Below, piece by piece: positions 1 to 4,988 of a stretch of 8,805 nucleotides of DNA; position 1 is the stretch's first letter; every line of letters begins with the position of its first letter. This stretch comes from Pseudomonadota bacterium. GTDB lineage: Bacteria > Pseudomonadota > Gammaproteobacteria > Xanthomonadales > Xanthomonadaceae. Both the position numbers and the translations under genes were made by a program. The stretch covers positions 1-8,805 of the forward strand of contig JAEXNZ010000378.1 of the NCBI GenBank assembly GCA_023439425.1. The letters run 5' to 3'. The notes beneath the pieces are model-generated. The model was given only the letters and a program-made list of their open reading frames with translations, had not been told where the DNA came from and made no database searches.

Positions 1-1
1 T

Positions 2-40
2 AACCGGCGCGCGGCCGCCCCTTGCGCCCGCGCGCCGGTT
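2..40. other. Perfect 13-bp inverted repeat (hairpin) upstream of the yegD-like gene
   Basis: The arms AACCGGCGCGCGG (2-14) and CCGCGCGCCGGTT (28-40) are exact reverse complements around a 13-base loop. No T-run follows on either side, so it is not a classic intrinsic terminator. A TAA at 1-3 could be the stop codon of a gene left of the window, in which case this would be the 3' end hairpin of that transcript; this cannot be checked here. It lies 40 bases before the ATG of the next gene. Confidence 0.5.
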
Positions 41-80
41 GCCGCACAGTGCGCGCCCCCTTCCATCAGGCCCGGCCCGC

Positions 81-1436
81 ATGAAGATCGGCATCGACTT
101 TGGTACCAGCAACTCCGCCGCCGCTGCCGTGATCGAAGGACAGGTGGTGCCGATCCGCTTTGGCGAGGCCGAACAGTTCCGCACCACGGTGTATTTCCCC
201 GAGGTCATGCGCGACCCCAATGATTTCGAGCTCACGCCAGCGCTGGAACATGAACTGCACCGCCTGATCGATGCCGCTTCGCGTGAGGCCCGCGCCGCAG
301 GACAGGAGCGCACGCCCGACGCGCTGCGCCGTGATGCAATGCGGGTGGTGCGCCGGCAATGGATGGAAGAGCAGATGCGGCAGCCGCTCAGCTCCACCAC
401 GCTGCTGCAGAACGCGGTGTACGGCGACGAGGCGCTGGAAGCCTACTTCGAGGAGAACGAAGGCAACCTGGTGCAGAGCCCGAAGTCGATGCTGGGCTAC
501 AACCTGCACCCGCGCGCGCGCCAGACCATCACCGGGATCGCCACGCACATCCTGGAGCACATCCGGCTGACCGCGTCTCGGCAGCTGGATGCGCCGGTGC
601 GCACCGCCACGCTGGGCCGGCCGGTGCAGTTCCGCAGCTCGATCGGTGCGGCGGGCAATGACCAGGCGCTGGAGATTCTGCACACCGCCGCGATCGCGGC
701 CGGTTTCGACAATGTGGACTTTCTCGAGGAACCGGCCGCAGCGGCGATGCACTATCACGCTGAAAGCGCCGACGAGCACGATGCCCTGGTGGTCGATATC
801 GGCGGCGGCACCACGGACATCGCGCATGCCCGGGTGGGTGGCACACAGGCCCCCACCATCCACCGCGCCTGGGGTATTGCCCGCGGTGGTACCGATATTG
901 ACCTGGCGCTCAGCCTGTCCGGCTACATGCCGCTGTTTGGTCGCGGCATCAGCCGTGTGCCCGCGCATCACTACGTGGAAGCGGCGATGGTGCAGGACAT
1001 GCCGCGGCAGCGCGAGTTCCGCCAGCACACCTATCGCGATGTGGACGCCCCCTGGGGCAAACGCCTGCAGGCGCTGCAGGACACCGGCAACACGGCACGG
1101 CTCTATCGCGAAGTGGAACGCTGCAAGATCGCCCTGAGCAGTGCGTCCACGCATGACAGCGTGCTGGACTTCATCGAGCGTGATCTGGCACTGCACACCA
1201 GCGCGGAGCAGCTCGGTGCCGCCGCTGCAGGCTACGTCGGCGAGTTGACCCAGTTGTTGGCACAGGTCCGTGAGGACATCGGTCGCGACCCCGCCGCCGT
1301 GTTCCTAACCGGTGGCATGTCGCGCGCCGGCTACCTGCAGCAGGCCGTGGCGGCGGCATTCCCGCAGGCGCGGCTGGTCCGTGGCAACCCCTCGTTCGGC
1401 GTCGTCCACGGCCTGGCCTGGGCCGCAAGCCATTGA
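81..1436 (+). CDS. yegD: Hsp70-family ATPase, YegD-like putative chaperone
   Basis: The product has 451 residues and is a stand-alone Hsp70/actin-type ATPase, probably cytoplasmic. Visible motifs are phosphate 1 (IGIDFGTSNS, 3-12), an SPK-SMLGYN stretch (about 133-141) shared with E. coli YegD, EPAAAA (217-222), phosphate 2 (VVDIGGGTTD, 237-246), GGTDIDLAL (269-277), an ECKIALSS-like segment (RCKIALSS, 347-354) and the adenosine motif LTGGMSRA (409-416). Length and motif order match YegD (about 450 residues). DnaK's C-terminal peptide-binding domain is absent, so the client mode is unknown. The ATG at 81 is preferred because the phosphate-1 motif starts two residues later, as in family members; a TTG at 39 in the same frame would add 14 unlike residues and begin inside a hairpin. 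A weak AGG lies at 68-70. The gene stands alone. Confidence 0.9.
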   Translation: MKIGIDFGTSNSAAAAVIEGQVVPIRFGEAEQFRTTVYFPEVMRDPNDFELTPALEHELHRLIDAASREARAAGQERTPDALRRDAMRVVRRQWMEEQMRQPLSSTTLLQNAVYGDEALEAYFEENEGNLVQSPKSMLGYNLHPRARQTITGIATHILEHIRLTASRQLDAPVRTATLGRPVQFRSSIGAAGNDQALEILHTAAIAAGFDNVDFLEEPAAAAMHYHAESADEHDALVVDIGGGTTDIAHARVGGTQAPTIHRAWGIARGGTDIDLALSLSGYMPLFGRGISRVPAHHYVEAAMVQDMPRQREFRQHTYRDVDAPWGKRLQALQDTGNTARLYREVERCKIALSSASTHDSVLDFIERDLALHTSAEQLGAAAAGYVGELTQLLAQVREDIGRDPAAVFLTGGMSRAGYLQQAVAAAFPQARLVRGNPSFGVVHGLAWAASH

Positions 1437-1481
1437 TACAACTGAAATAATGCGAAGTTCCCGGCGGTCCAGCCGGCCGCA

Positions 1482-1517
1482 TTAACAAAACGTTACGCCG
1501 GAACGACTATCATTCTC
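1482..1517 (+). promoter_or_regulatory. Possible sigma70 promoter overlapped by a Fur-like site
   Basis: TTAACA (1482-1487), a 17-base spacer and GACTAT (1505-1510) resemble -35 and -10 boxes; the -10 is weak (3 of 6). The minus strand of 1499-1517 reads GAGAATGATAGTCGTTCCG, which matches 13 of 19 positions of the Fur consensus by my alignment, with the mismatches mostly at one end, and it covers the -10 box and expected start. Transcription would begin near 1517 and give a leader of about 225 bases before the 59-residue gene. This is pattern matching only. Confidence 0.3.
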
Positions 1518-1591
1518 CGGCTTTGATGCGCAACGCGCATGTCGTCCCGGGCCGCCGCAGGCGCGCCCTCCTCCGCCAAAGCTGCCACCCG

Positions 1592-1610
1592 AGGCCCCCG
1601 CCCCGGGCCT
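1592..1610. other. Small GC hairpin in the 1437-1742 non-coding stretch
   Basis: AGGCCC (1592-1597) and GGGCCT (1605-1610) pair around a 7-base loop. The surrounding 306-base gap between the yegD-like gene and the 59-residue gene has short overlapping frames in several registers, but none has a convincing ribosome binding site or family match, so I treat it as non-coding leader. Confidence 0.25.
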
Positions 1611-1682
1611 GGGAGTGCTTTCCCGTATTTGTCACCAGTCCACGACCGGCGACATCGCTGCCGCCTTGTGCGGCGCTACCTC

Positions 1683-1713
1683 CGCCGACAACTGCATCCA
1701 CGTCGGCGATTTT
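1683..1713 (+). terminator. Terminator-like hairpin in the leader of the 59-residue gene
   Basis: CGCCGAC (1683-1689) pairs perfectly with GTCGGCG (1702-1708) around a 12-base loop and is followed by ATTTTC. The U-run is short, so termination would be partial at best. It ends 29 bases before the start codon. An upstream segment (GCGGCG near 1669-1674) can pair with the CCGCCG that begins the left arm, so an alternative fold that breaks this hairpin is possible. It could be an attenuator or the 3' end of a short leader RNA. Confidence 0.35.
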
Positions 1714-1742
1714 CTCCACGCTGTAACTAGAAAGGAGCATCC

Positions 1743-1922
1743 ATGGCACGTTCGCCAAAGACCTCCCCCAAGGCCGGCAACACCGTCCGCGTTGACCGCA
1801 AGCAGACCGCCAGCACGGCGATCAACAGTGCGAGCATCGCCGCCGATCTGGCTGCGTTCCGCAAAAGCGGTGGCAAGATCGAAGTCCTCGGCAATACCCT
1901 GGCGCTGAAGAAGGCCAGCTGA
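1743..1922 (+). CDS. Small basic protein of unknown function (59 residues)
   Basis: The gene encodes 59 residues with no recognised domain. The strongest evidence is a near-ideal Shine-Dalgarno AAAGGAG (1731-1737) five bases before the ATG, together with G/C-ending codons throughout. The first 21 residues are basic and polar (MARSPKTSPK, then two more Arg/Lys pairs) and probably disordered. Residues 30-57 look structured, with an amphipathic helix (SIAADLAAFRKS) followed by a beta-like GGKIEVLGNTLALKK. That FRKSGGKIEVL pattern recalls short C-terminal segments of small nucleic-acid or RNA-polymerase binding proteins, but I cannot assign a family. There is no signal peptide, membrane segment or cysteine. 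It has a long leader of its own and a hairpin 14 bases after its stop, so it is probably monocistronic. Confidence 0.75.
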   Translation: MARSPKTSPKAGNTVRVDRKQTASTAINSASIAADLAAFRKSGGKIEVLGNTLALKKAS

Positions 1923-1935
1923 GCCCGTCCGCCGT

Positions 1936-1961
1936 CCGCACCGGCTTCACTGCCGGTGCGG
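1936..1961. terminator. Hairpin between convergent genes, probable bidirectional terminator
   Basis: CCGCACCGGC (1936-1945) pairs perfectly with GCCGGTGCGG (1952-1961) around the 6-base loop TTCACT. It lies between the stop of the 59-residue gene (1922, +) and the stop of the DUF4097 gene (1971, -), the usual place for a shared terminator. No strong T-run follows on either strand, so efficiency is uncertain. Confidence 0.55.
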
Positions 1962-1970
1962 TGGCTGTAT

Positions 1971-2858
1971 TCAACGACCGCCCAGCGTTACCCGCACGTT
2001 GCCCGAATGGGCATTGATCGAAATGTCGCCATCTCCAGCGCCCAGCCGGGTGTCCAGACTGCGACCCGGACCGTAGCGCGGCCGCTCCACCTCGCCCGCA
2101 TCGGACTGGATGGCACCGCTGAAGGTTTTCACCGCCAGCCGCGCCGAGACCTTGGCCGGCAGCGCCAGCGCAATCGAGCCGCTGACCGTTTCCAGCGTGA
2201 CCCTGCCGCCAGGAGACAACCCGGCGGTGCCCACATTCAAGCTGCCAGACACCGCTTCAGCGGCCAGTCGCTGCACCTGCGCAGTGTCCAGCCGGATGTC
2301 GCCCGATACCGTCTCCGCCGCGACTTCACCGGCAATTCCGCCGCCAGCCTGGATGTCACCGCTCACCGCCCGCAACGCCAGACGCTGGGTCTGCACCTGC
2401 GCGCGGACGTTGCCGCTGACCGTCGCCAGCGCCGCCTCACCACTACGCCCGGCGGCGGTGATGTCGCCGCTGACCGCATTGGCGGCCAGCCGGCGCAGGT
2501 CGACACCGGCCACGTCGATGTCCGCACTGACCGTCCCCAGCTGCACTTCCACCGAACGCGGCACGCGCAGCTCCAGGGTGGCACTGCCATTGTTGCGGCT
2601 GTTGCGCGGGTAGATCACTTCCCAGCGTACCCGGTTGGTGCTTTTGTCCTGCTGCAGGCGCAGACCATCGGCCAGGCTGCCGGTCAGCGCCACCTCGTTG
2701 CGGTCCCAGCCGCGCACAGTGACCTTGCCGGCAATGTTGCTGACCTCCACCCGGCCGCCGGCCGCCAGTGGATGGCGCTCATCGACACGGGTTGCCGCCT
2801 GCAGTGCCAGGGGCAGCAGCAGGGTCACGGCGGCAATCATTCGCAGGCGGTAGTGCAT
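1971..2858 (-). CDS. Exported DUF4097-family beta-strand repeat protein
   Basis: The product has 295 residues. An N-terminal signal peptide is clear: basic MHYRLR, then a hydrophobic core (7-20) and likely cleavage after the Ala at 21 or 22. The rest is a run of short repeats centred on a [TAV]-V-S-[GA]-x-[ILV] motif near residues 110, 129, 147, 165, 184, 203, 225 and 246, spaced 18-22 residues, with a last HSGNV at 284-288. This is the signature of DUF4097 (adhesin-like beta-helix or beta-ladder) proteins. No cysteine, transmembrane helix or catalytic motif is visible, so it is probably a soluble periplasmic or surface beta-solenoid. It is the last gene of the sigma operon: AAGGAG (minus strand of 2865-2870) overlaps the stop codon of the preceding gene. 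Its function is unknown; the operon suggests an envelope role. Confidence 0.88.
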   Translation of the reverse strand: MHYRLRMIAAVTLLLPLALQAATRVDERHPLAAGGRVEVSNIAGKVTVRGWDRNEVALTGSLADGLRLQQDKSTNRVRWEVIYPRNSRNNGSATLELRVPRSVEVQLGTVSADIDVAGVDLRRLAANAVSGDITAAGRSGEAALATVSGNVRAQVQTQRLALRAVSGDIQAGGGIAGEVAAETVSGDIRLDTAQVQRLAAEAVSGSLNVGTAGLSPGGRVTLETVSGSIALALPAKVSARLAVKTFSGAIQSDAGEVERPRYGPGRSLDTRLGAGDGDISINAHSGNVRVTLGGR

Positions 2859-2869
2859 GGGGTTCTCCT

Positions 2870-3382
2870 TCAGAATGGCAGGCCAGCGGCGTTCAACGCC
2901 TGCTGGGTCAGTTCAAGGCGCAGCGCATAGGTGCGTTGCAGTTGCCCGAGCAGATAGCGCGAGCGGGGGTTTTCAGCAATGGCGGCGCGGATGCTGGCCG
3001 CACTGCGATCAAGCTCATGCAGGGTTGGCTGCCAATCCGGCGCGAGGGTGTCGGTCGGCAGGGTCGCAATGGCCTGCTGGTACTCCTGGGCGATGGCATC
3101 GGCCTGGTGCTGCAGTGGGCTCGGCTGCACCACCGGCGGTGGTGCGGTGGGCACGACCAGCAGCACGGCCAGGCCTGCGGCCAGTCCCAGGCCGACACGC
3201 AGCGGCCAACGACGCCGCTGTCGGCGCGCGGTCAGCGGCGCGGACGCAGCCGACGGCGCTGCCGGCAGCTGCGCTGCGATCCGATCCCATACCCGTGCCG
3301 GCGGCAGGCGCTCGGCGGGCAGCGCCCGAAGCTGCGCCTGCAGCACCGGGTCGGACCCATCGTCGTGGATGTGTTCATTCAT
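2870..3382 (-). CDS. Single-pass membrane protein, probable anti-sigma factor
   Basis: The product has 170 residues in three parts. An acidic-to-neutral N-terminal region (1-52) includes PPARVWDRIAAQL, a helix typical of cytoplasmic anti-sigma domains. A strongly basic stop-transfer patch follows (RRQRRRW, 53-59), then one transmembrane helix (about 62-79). A Pro-rich linker leads to a mostly helical tail (about 95-170). The expected orientation is N-terminus in, C-terminus in the periplasm. There are no cysteines, so it is not a zinc-binding (HxxxCxxC) anti-sigma factor. The ATG at 3382 overlaps the TGA of the sigma gene in an ATGA (3379-3382), with GGGAG (minus strand of 3390-3394) upstream, which implies translational coupling. 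Assignment as the anti-sigma factor rests on topology and position, not on a domain match. Longer in-frame upstream starts would only run antisense-like sequence through the sigma gene. Confidence 0.72.
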   Translation of the reverse strand: MNEHIHDDGSDPVLQAQLRALPAERLPPARVWDRIAAQLPAAPSAASAPLTARRQRRRWPLRVGLGLAAGLAVLLVVPTAPPPVVQPSPLQHQADAIAQEYQQAIATLPTDTLAPDWQPTLHELDRSAASIRAAIAENPRSRYLLGQLQRTYALRLELTQQALNAAGLPF

Positions 3383-3954
3383 GCGGGTTCTCCCAACTGC
3401 GCACGCAACAGTCCGCGCGCACGATGCAGATGTGCTTTCGAGCTGCCCACCGCCATCTGCAGCTGGTCGGCAATCTCGTGGTGTTTCCAGCCTTCGATGT
3501 CGTGCAGCACCAGCACGGCACGCGCGCGGGGCGGCAGGGTTTCCAGCGCGCGCTCCAGATCCAGCGCGGTGCCGGCGCAGCGCTGTGGGCCCGGCAGCTG
3601 CTCCAGCAGTTCCACACCCTCTTCGATGTCGGACTCGCGGCCGGCCTGGCCACGCAGCTCCATCAATGCCGCGTTCACCCCCAGCCTGTGCAGCCAGGTA
3701 CCCAGGCTGCTTTCGAAGCGAAAGCCCGGCAGTGCACGCCAGGCCTGCAGGAAAGCGTCCTGCAGGGCGTCCTCGGCACGTGCGGCGTTGCCGCCGCACA
3801 GCCGCCATAACACCGCATAGAGACGGGGTGAATGCCTCCGGTAAATGCGTTCGTAAGCACCGGTATCGCCCGCCACCGCTGCACGCACCAGCGCGTCGTC
3901 ATCGGCGTTGTGGCCTTCGGTAGTGGGCGGCGGAAGCATGGTGGTGTCGAGCAT
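3379..3954 (-). CDS. ECF-type RNA polymerase sigma factor (sigma70 family, group 4)
   Basis: The product is 191 residues from the ATG at 3954, or 186 from the ATG at 3939. Sigma region 2 spans about residues 17-100, with the region 2.1/2.2 helix (DTGAYERIYRRHSPRLY), EDALQDAFLQAWRAL (61-75) and the -10 recognition segment GFRFESSLGTWLHRLGVN (77-94). A variable acidic linker follows (108-120). Region 4 covers about 131-188, with LETLPPRARAVLVLHDIEG and a helix-turn-helix HHEIADQLQMAVGSSKAHLHRAR that binds the -35 element. Regions 1 and 3 are missing, as expected for ECF sigmas. The frame stays open upstream to 4320, but those starts lie above the predicted promoter and are rejected. The predicted transcription start falls almost on the ATG at 3954, so the message may be leaderless. 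It is first in the operon with the probable anti-sigma and DUF4097 genes and is probably autoregulated. Confidence 0.92.
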   Translation of the reverse strand: MLDTTMLPPPTTEGHNADDDALVRAAVAGDTGAYERIYRRHSPRLYAVLWRLCGGNAARAEDALQDAFLQAWRALPGFRFESSLGTWLHRLGVNAALMELRGQAGRESDIEEGVELLEQLPGPQRCAGTALDLERALETLPPRARAVLVLHDIEGWKHHEIADQLQMAVGSSKAHLHRARGLLRAQLGEPA

Positions 3955-3958
3955 ATCC

Positions 3959-3989
3959 CTTGGATGCCAGGGCGCGGAAAAAGGTTTAG
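3959..3989 (-). promoter_or_regulatory. Predicted ECF-type promoter of the sigma operon (left copy of a divergent pair)
   Basis: Read on the minus strand: CTAAACCTTTT (3989-3979), 11 bases, GCATCCAAG (3967-3959). The AAACC core resembles ECF -35 elements with a central AAC, and 16 bases separate it from CATCC, the usual ECF spacing. The same 20 conserved bases at the same spacing recur on the plus strand at 4011-4041, while the 11 spacer bases differ. This suggests recognition by the sigma factor encoded immediately downstream. Initiation would be expected about 3953-3956. Confidence 0.62.
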
Positions 3990-4010
3990 CCAGCATGCGC
4001 ATGGATCGGA

Positions 4011-4041
4011 CTAAACCTTTTGCATGGGGCCCGCATCCAAG
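4011..4041 (+). promoter_or_regulatory. Predicted ECF-type promoter of the lipoprotein gene (right copy of a divergent pair)
   Basis: CTAAACCTTTT (4011-4021), 11 bases, GCATCCAAG (4033-4041) on the plus strand, identical in its conserved halves and spacing to the copy facing the sigma gene. The start of transcription should be near 4045, giving a leader of about 36 bases that holds GGAG (4073-4076) ahead of the ATG at 4082. Between the two copies lies CATGCGCATG (3994-4003), a perfect 10-bp palindrome that could be an operator. Confidence 0.6.
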
Positions 4042-4081
4042 CCTGCATCCCCCGCAGTGCGCGCCGTCGCGCGGAGTCGCC

Positions 4082-4291
4082 ATGCCTTCCCACTGCCTTG
4101 CCCTGCTGCTGTCTCTGGTCAGCGCCTGCACCCTGCCGTGGAGCCCGCTGTCAGTTCGGGTCCTGCTGGCCCCGCGCCCGGACCTGTGCGTCCAGTACGA
4201 AGCGCAGCCCCCGCTGTGCGGCTCAACGCTGGTCGCCCTGCTGTCCCACCCGTGGCACCTGCGGGGCTCCGCGGCCAGCGACGCAGCGTAA
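4082..4291 (+). CDS. Small predicted lipoprotein, divergent from the sigma operon
   Basis: The product has 69 residues. A short hydrophobic stretch (LALLLSLVSAC, 6-16) ends in the lipobox V-S-A-C, so Cys16 would be lipidated and a mature protein of 54 residues anchored in the envelope. The n-region (MPSHC) lacks Lys or Arg, which is unusual for a type II signal peptide and lowers confidence. Two further cysteines (36 and 46, in PDLCVQYEAQPPLCG) could form a disulfide. GGAG (4073-4076) lies five bases before the ATG, and third codon positions are almost all G or C, supporting translation. I recognise no family. A promoter matching that of the sigma operon lies upstream, so it is a candidate member of that regulon. 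The MscS-like gene follows after 44 bases and could be cotranscribed. Confidence 0.6.
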   Translation: MPSHCLALLLSLVSACTLPWSPLSVRVLLAPRPDLCVQYEAQPPLCGSTLVALLSHPWHLRGSAASDAA

Positions 4292-4318
4292 GATGCAGGG
4301 CCCCCTGTCTTACGCTGC
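4283..4318. other. Long hairpin between the lipoprotein and MscS-like genes
   Basis: GCAGCGTAAGA (4283-4293) pairs perfectly over 11 bp with TCTTACGCTGC (4308-4318). Inside, CAGGG (4296-4300) can partly pair with CCCTG (4303-4307). The left arm contains the TAA stop (4289-4291) of the lipoprotein gene and the right arm ends 17 bases before the MscS-like ATG. There is no T-run, so it could be a weak terminator, a processing site, or a stability element separating expression of the two genes. Confidence 0.5.
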
Positions 4319-4335
4319 ACGCAAAGGCTTCACCG

Positions 4336-4917
4336 ATGAAAGAGCACCTGCCCGTCTGGACCCACGCATGGCTGCACTATGCGGTTCCTGCCCTGCAGAT
4401 CCTGGGCACCCTGCTGGTTGCCTGGCTGCTGCGCTTGATCGCGCGGCGGGTCATACGGCGCATTGCCGAGCACTACACGCTGCCACCGGAAATGGTGATG
4501 GGCGCGCGGCGGGTGTTCGCCTTCGTGGTCTATTTCACCGCCCTGCTGGTCATCCTGAACATCGTCGGAGTATCGGCCACCGTAGTGTGGACGGCCTTTA
4601 CCGGCTTTGCCGCGGTGGGCGCGGTGGCGTTCTTCGCCGCATGGAGCGTGCTGTCGAACATCTTCTGCACGCTGCTGATCTTTACTACCCGCCCGTTCCG
4701 CCTGCACGATTACATCGAGGTGCTGGAGAACGGTGAGAAGCCCGGGCTGAAGGGCCGGGTCATCGACATCAACCTGATCTACTCGACGCTGCAGGAACAC
4801 GGCGAAGGGCACGAAGGCACGGTGCTGCAGGTACCCAACAACATGTTCTTCCAGCGCACGGTGCGCCGCTGGCGCGATCCGTCGCAGGCACCAGGTGGAA
4901 TTCAGGGGGACGGCTGA
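4336..4917 (+). CDS. Short MscS-family mechanosensitive ion channel
   Basis: The product has 193 residues and is predicted to sit in the inner membrane as a tension-gated channel that releases solutes under hypo-osmotic shock. Three membrane segments are visible: TM1 about 16-36, TM2 about 58-80, and a Gly/Ala-rich pore helix TM3 about 84-117 (FTGFAAVGAVAFFAAWSVLSN) aligning with the GxxxAxGxxxxxxLSN pattern of MscS. A beta domain follows (about 119-178: RPFRLHDYIEV, GRVIDINLIYSTLQ, TVLQVPNNMFFQRTVRRW). E. coli MscS has 286 residues; here the C-terminal alpha/beta part of the cytoplasmic cage is missing, and the protein ends in a short polar tail without signs of frameshift. AAAGG (4323-4327) lies 8 bases before the ATG. 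It may belong to the transcript starting at the lipoprotein promoter. Confidence 0.88.
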   Translation: MKEHLPVWTHAWLHYAVPALQILGTLLVAWLLRLIARRVIRRIAEHYTLPPEMVMGARRVFAFVVYFTALLVILNIVGVSATVVWTAFTGFAAVGAVAFFAAWSVLSNIFCTLLIFTTRPFRLHDYIEVLENGEKPGLKGRVIDINLIYSTLQEHGEGHEGTVLQVPNNMFFQRTVRRWRDPSQAPGGIQGDG

Positions 4918-4927
4918 CCGTCAGCCG
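4911..4927. other. Hairpin over the stop codon of the MscS-like gene
   Basis: CGGCTGA (4911-4917) pairs perfectly with TCAGCCG (4921-4927) around a 3-base loop; the left arm ends in the TGA stop codon. No T-run follows. It may help end or protect the 3' end of the transcript together with the repeat just downstream. Confidence 0.4.
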
Positions 4928-4934
4928 CGACTGT

Positions 4935-4959
4935 GTGCCGACCAACGGTCGGCACCTAC
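4935..4959 (-). repeat. GTAG-headed palindromic repeat (SMAG/REP type)
   Basis: On the minus strand the sequence reads GTAG (4959-4956), then GTGCCGACC, a 3-base loop and GGTCGGCAC (4955-4935): a perfect 9-bp stem with a GTAG head. This is the form of the SMAG elements of Stenotrophomonas maltophilia, extragenic palindromes linked to RAYT transposases. It sits between two convergent genes, a typical location. Only one copy is present, so no dimer is formed. Confidence 0.75.
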
Positions 4960-4967
4960 CGGCAAGA

Positions 4968-4988
4968 ACAGTCAGCGCAGCTGACTGT
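4968..4988 (-). terminator. Hairpin at the end of the YbiI-like gene, possible terminator
   Basis: ACAGTCAG (4968-4975) pairs perfectly over 8 bp with CTGACTGT (4981-4988) around CGCAG. On the minus strand the stem is followed by TTCTTG, a weak U-rich tail. The stop codon of the YbiI-like gene (4972-4974) lies inside the stem. Confidence 0.4.

Noticed and set aside
39..80. Upstream TTG start for the yegD-like gene
   Set aside because: It lies inside the 2-40 hairpin and adds 14 residues not seen in the family; the conserved ATP-binding motif begins right after the ATG at 81.
66..1196. Long open frame of 376 codons on the minus strand opposite the yegD-like gene
   Set aside because: It is antisense to a clearly conserved Hsp70-type gene, has His/Arg/Gly-rich low-complexity composition and no family motif; long antisense frames are common in high-GC DNA.
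1523..1730. Small overlapping frames in the leader of the 59-residue gene as upstream peptides
   Set aside because: Three frames are open at once, none has a convincing ribosome site, and composition is typical of GC-rich non-coding DNA.
1956..2930. Open frame of 324 codons on the plus strand opposite the DUF4097 gene
   Set aside because: Composition (Arg, Gln, His, Ala rich) is that of a shadow frame, and the minus-strand gene has a signal peptide and regular repeats.
2768..3923. Several plus-strand frames of over 300 codons opposite the anti-sigma and sigma genes
   Set aside because: They overlap each other and a conserved ECF sigma gene, and show no ribosome sites or domains.
3979..4021. 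Reading the AAAAGGTTTAG/CTAAACCTTTT inverted repeat as an intrinsic terminator
   Set aside because: The stem is A/T rich, the loop is 21 bases, and the additional matching GCATCCAAG blocks outside the stem are better explained by two divergent promoters.
3955..4320. N-terminal extension of the sigma factor to as far as 4320
   Set aside because: The added residues have no sigma homology, cross the divergent promoter pair and run antisense through the lipoprotein gene.
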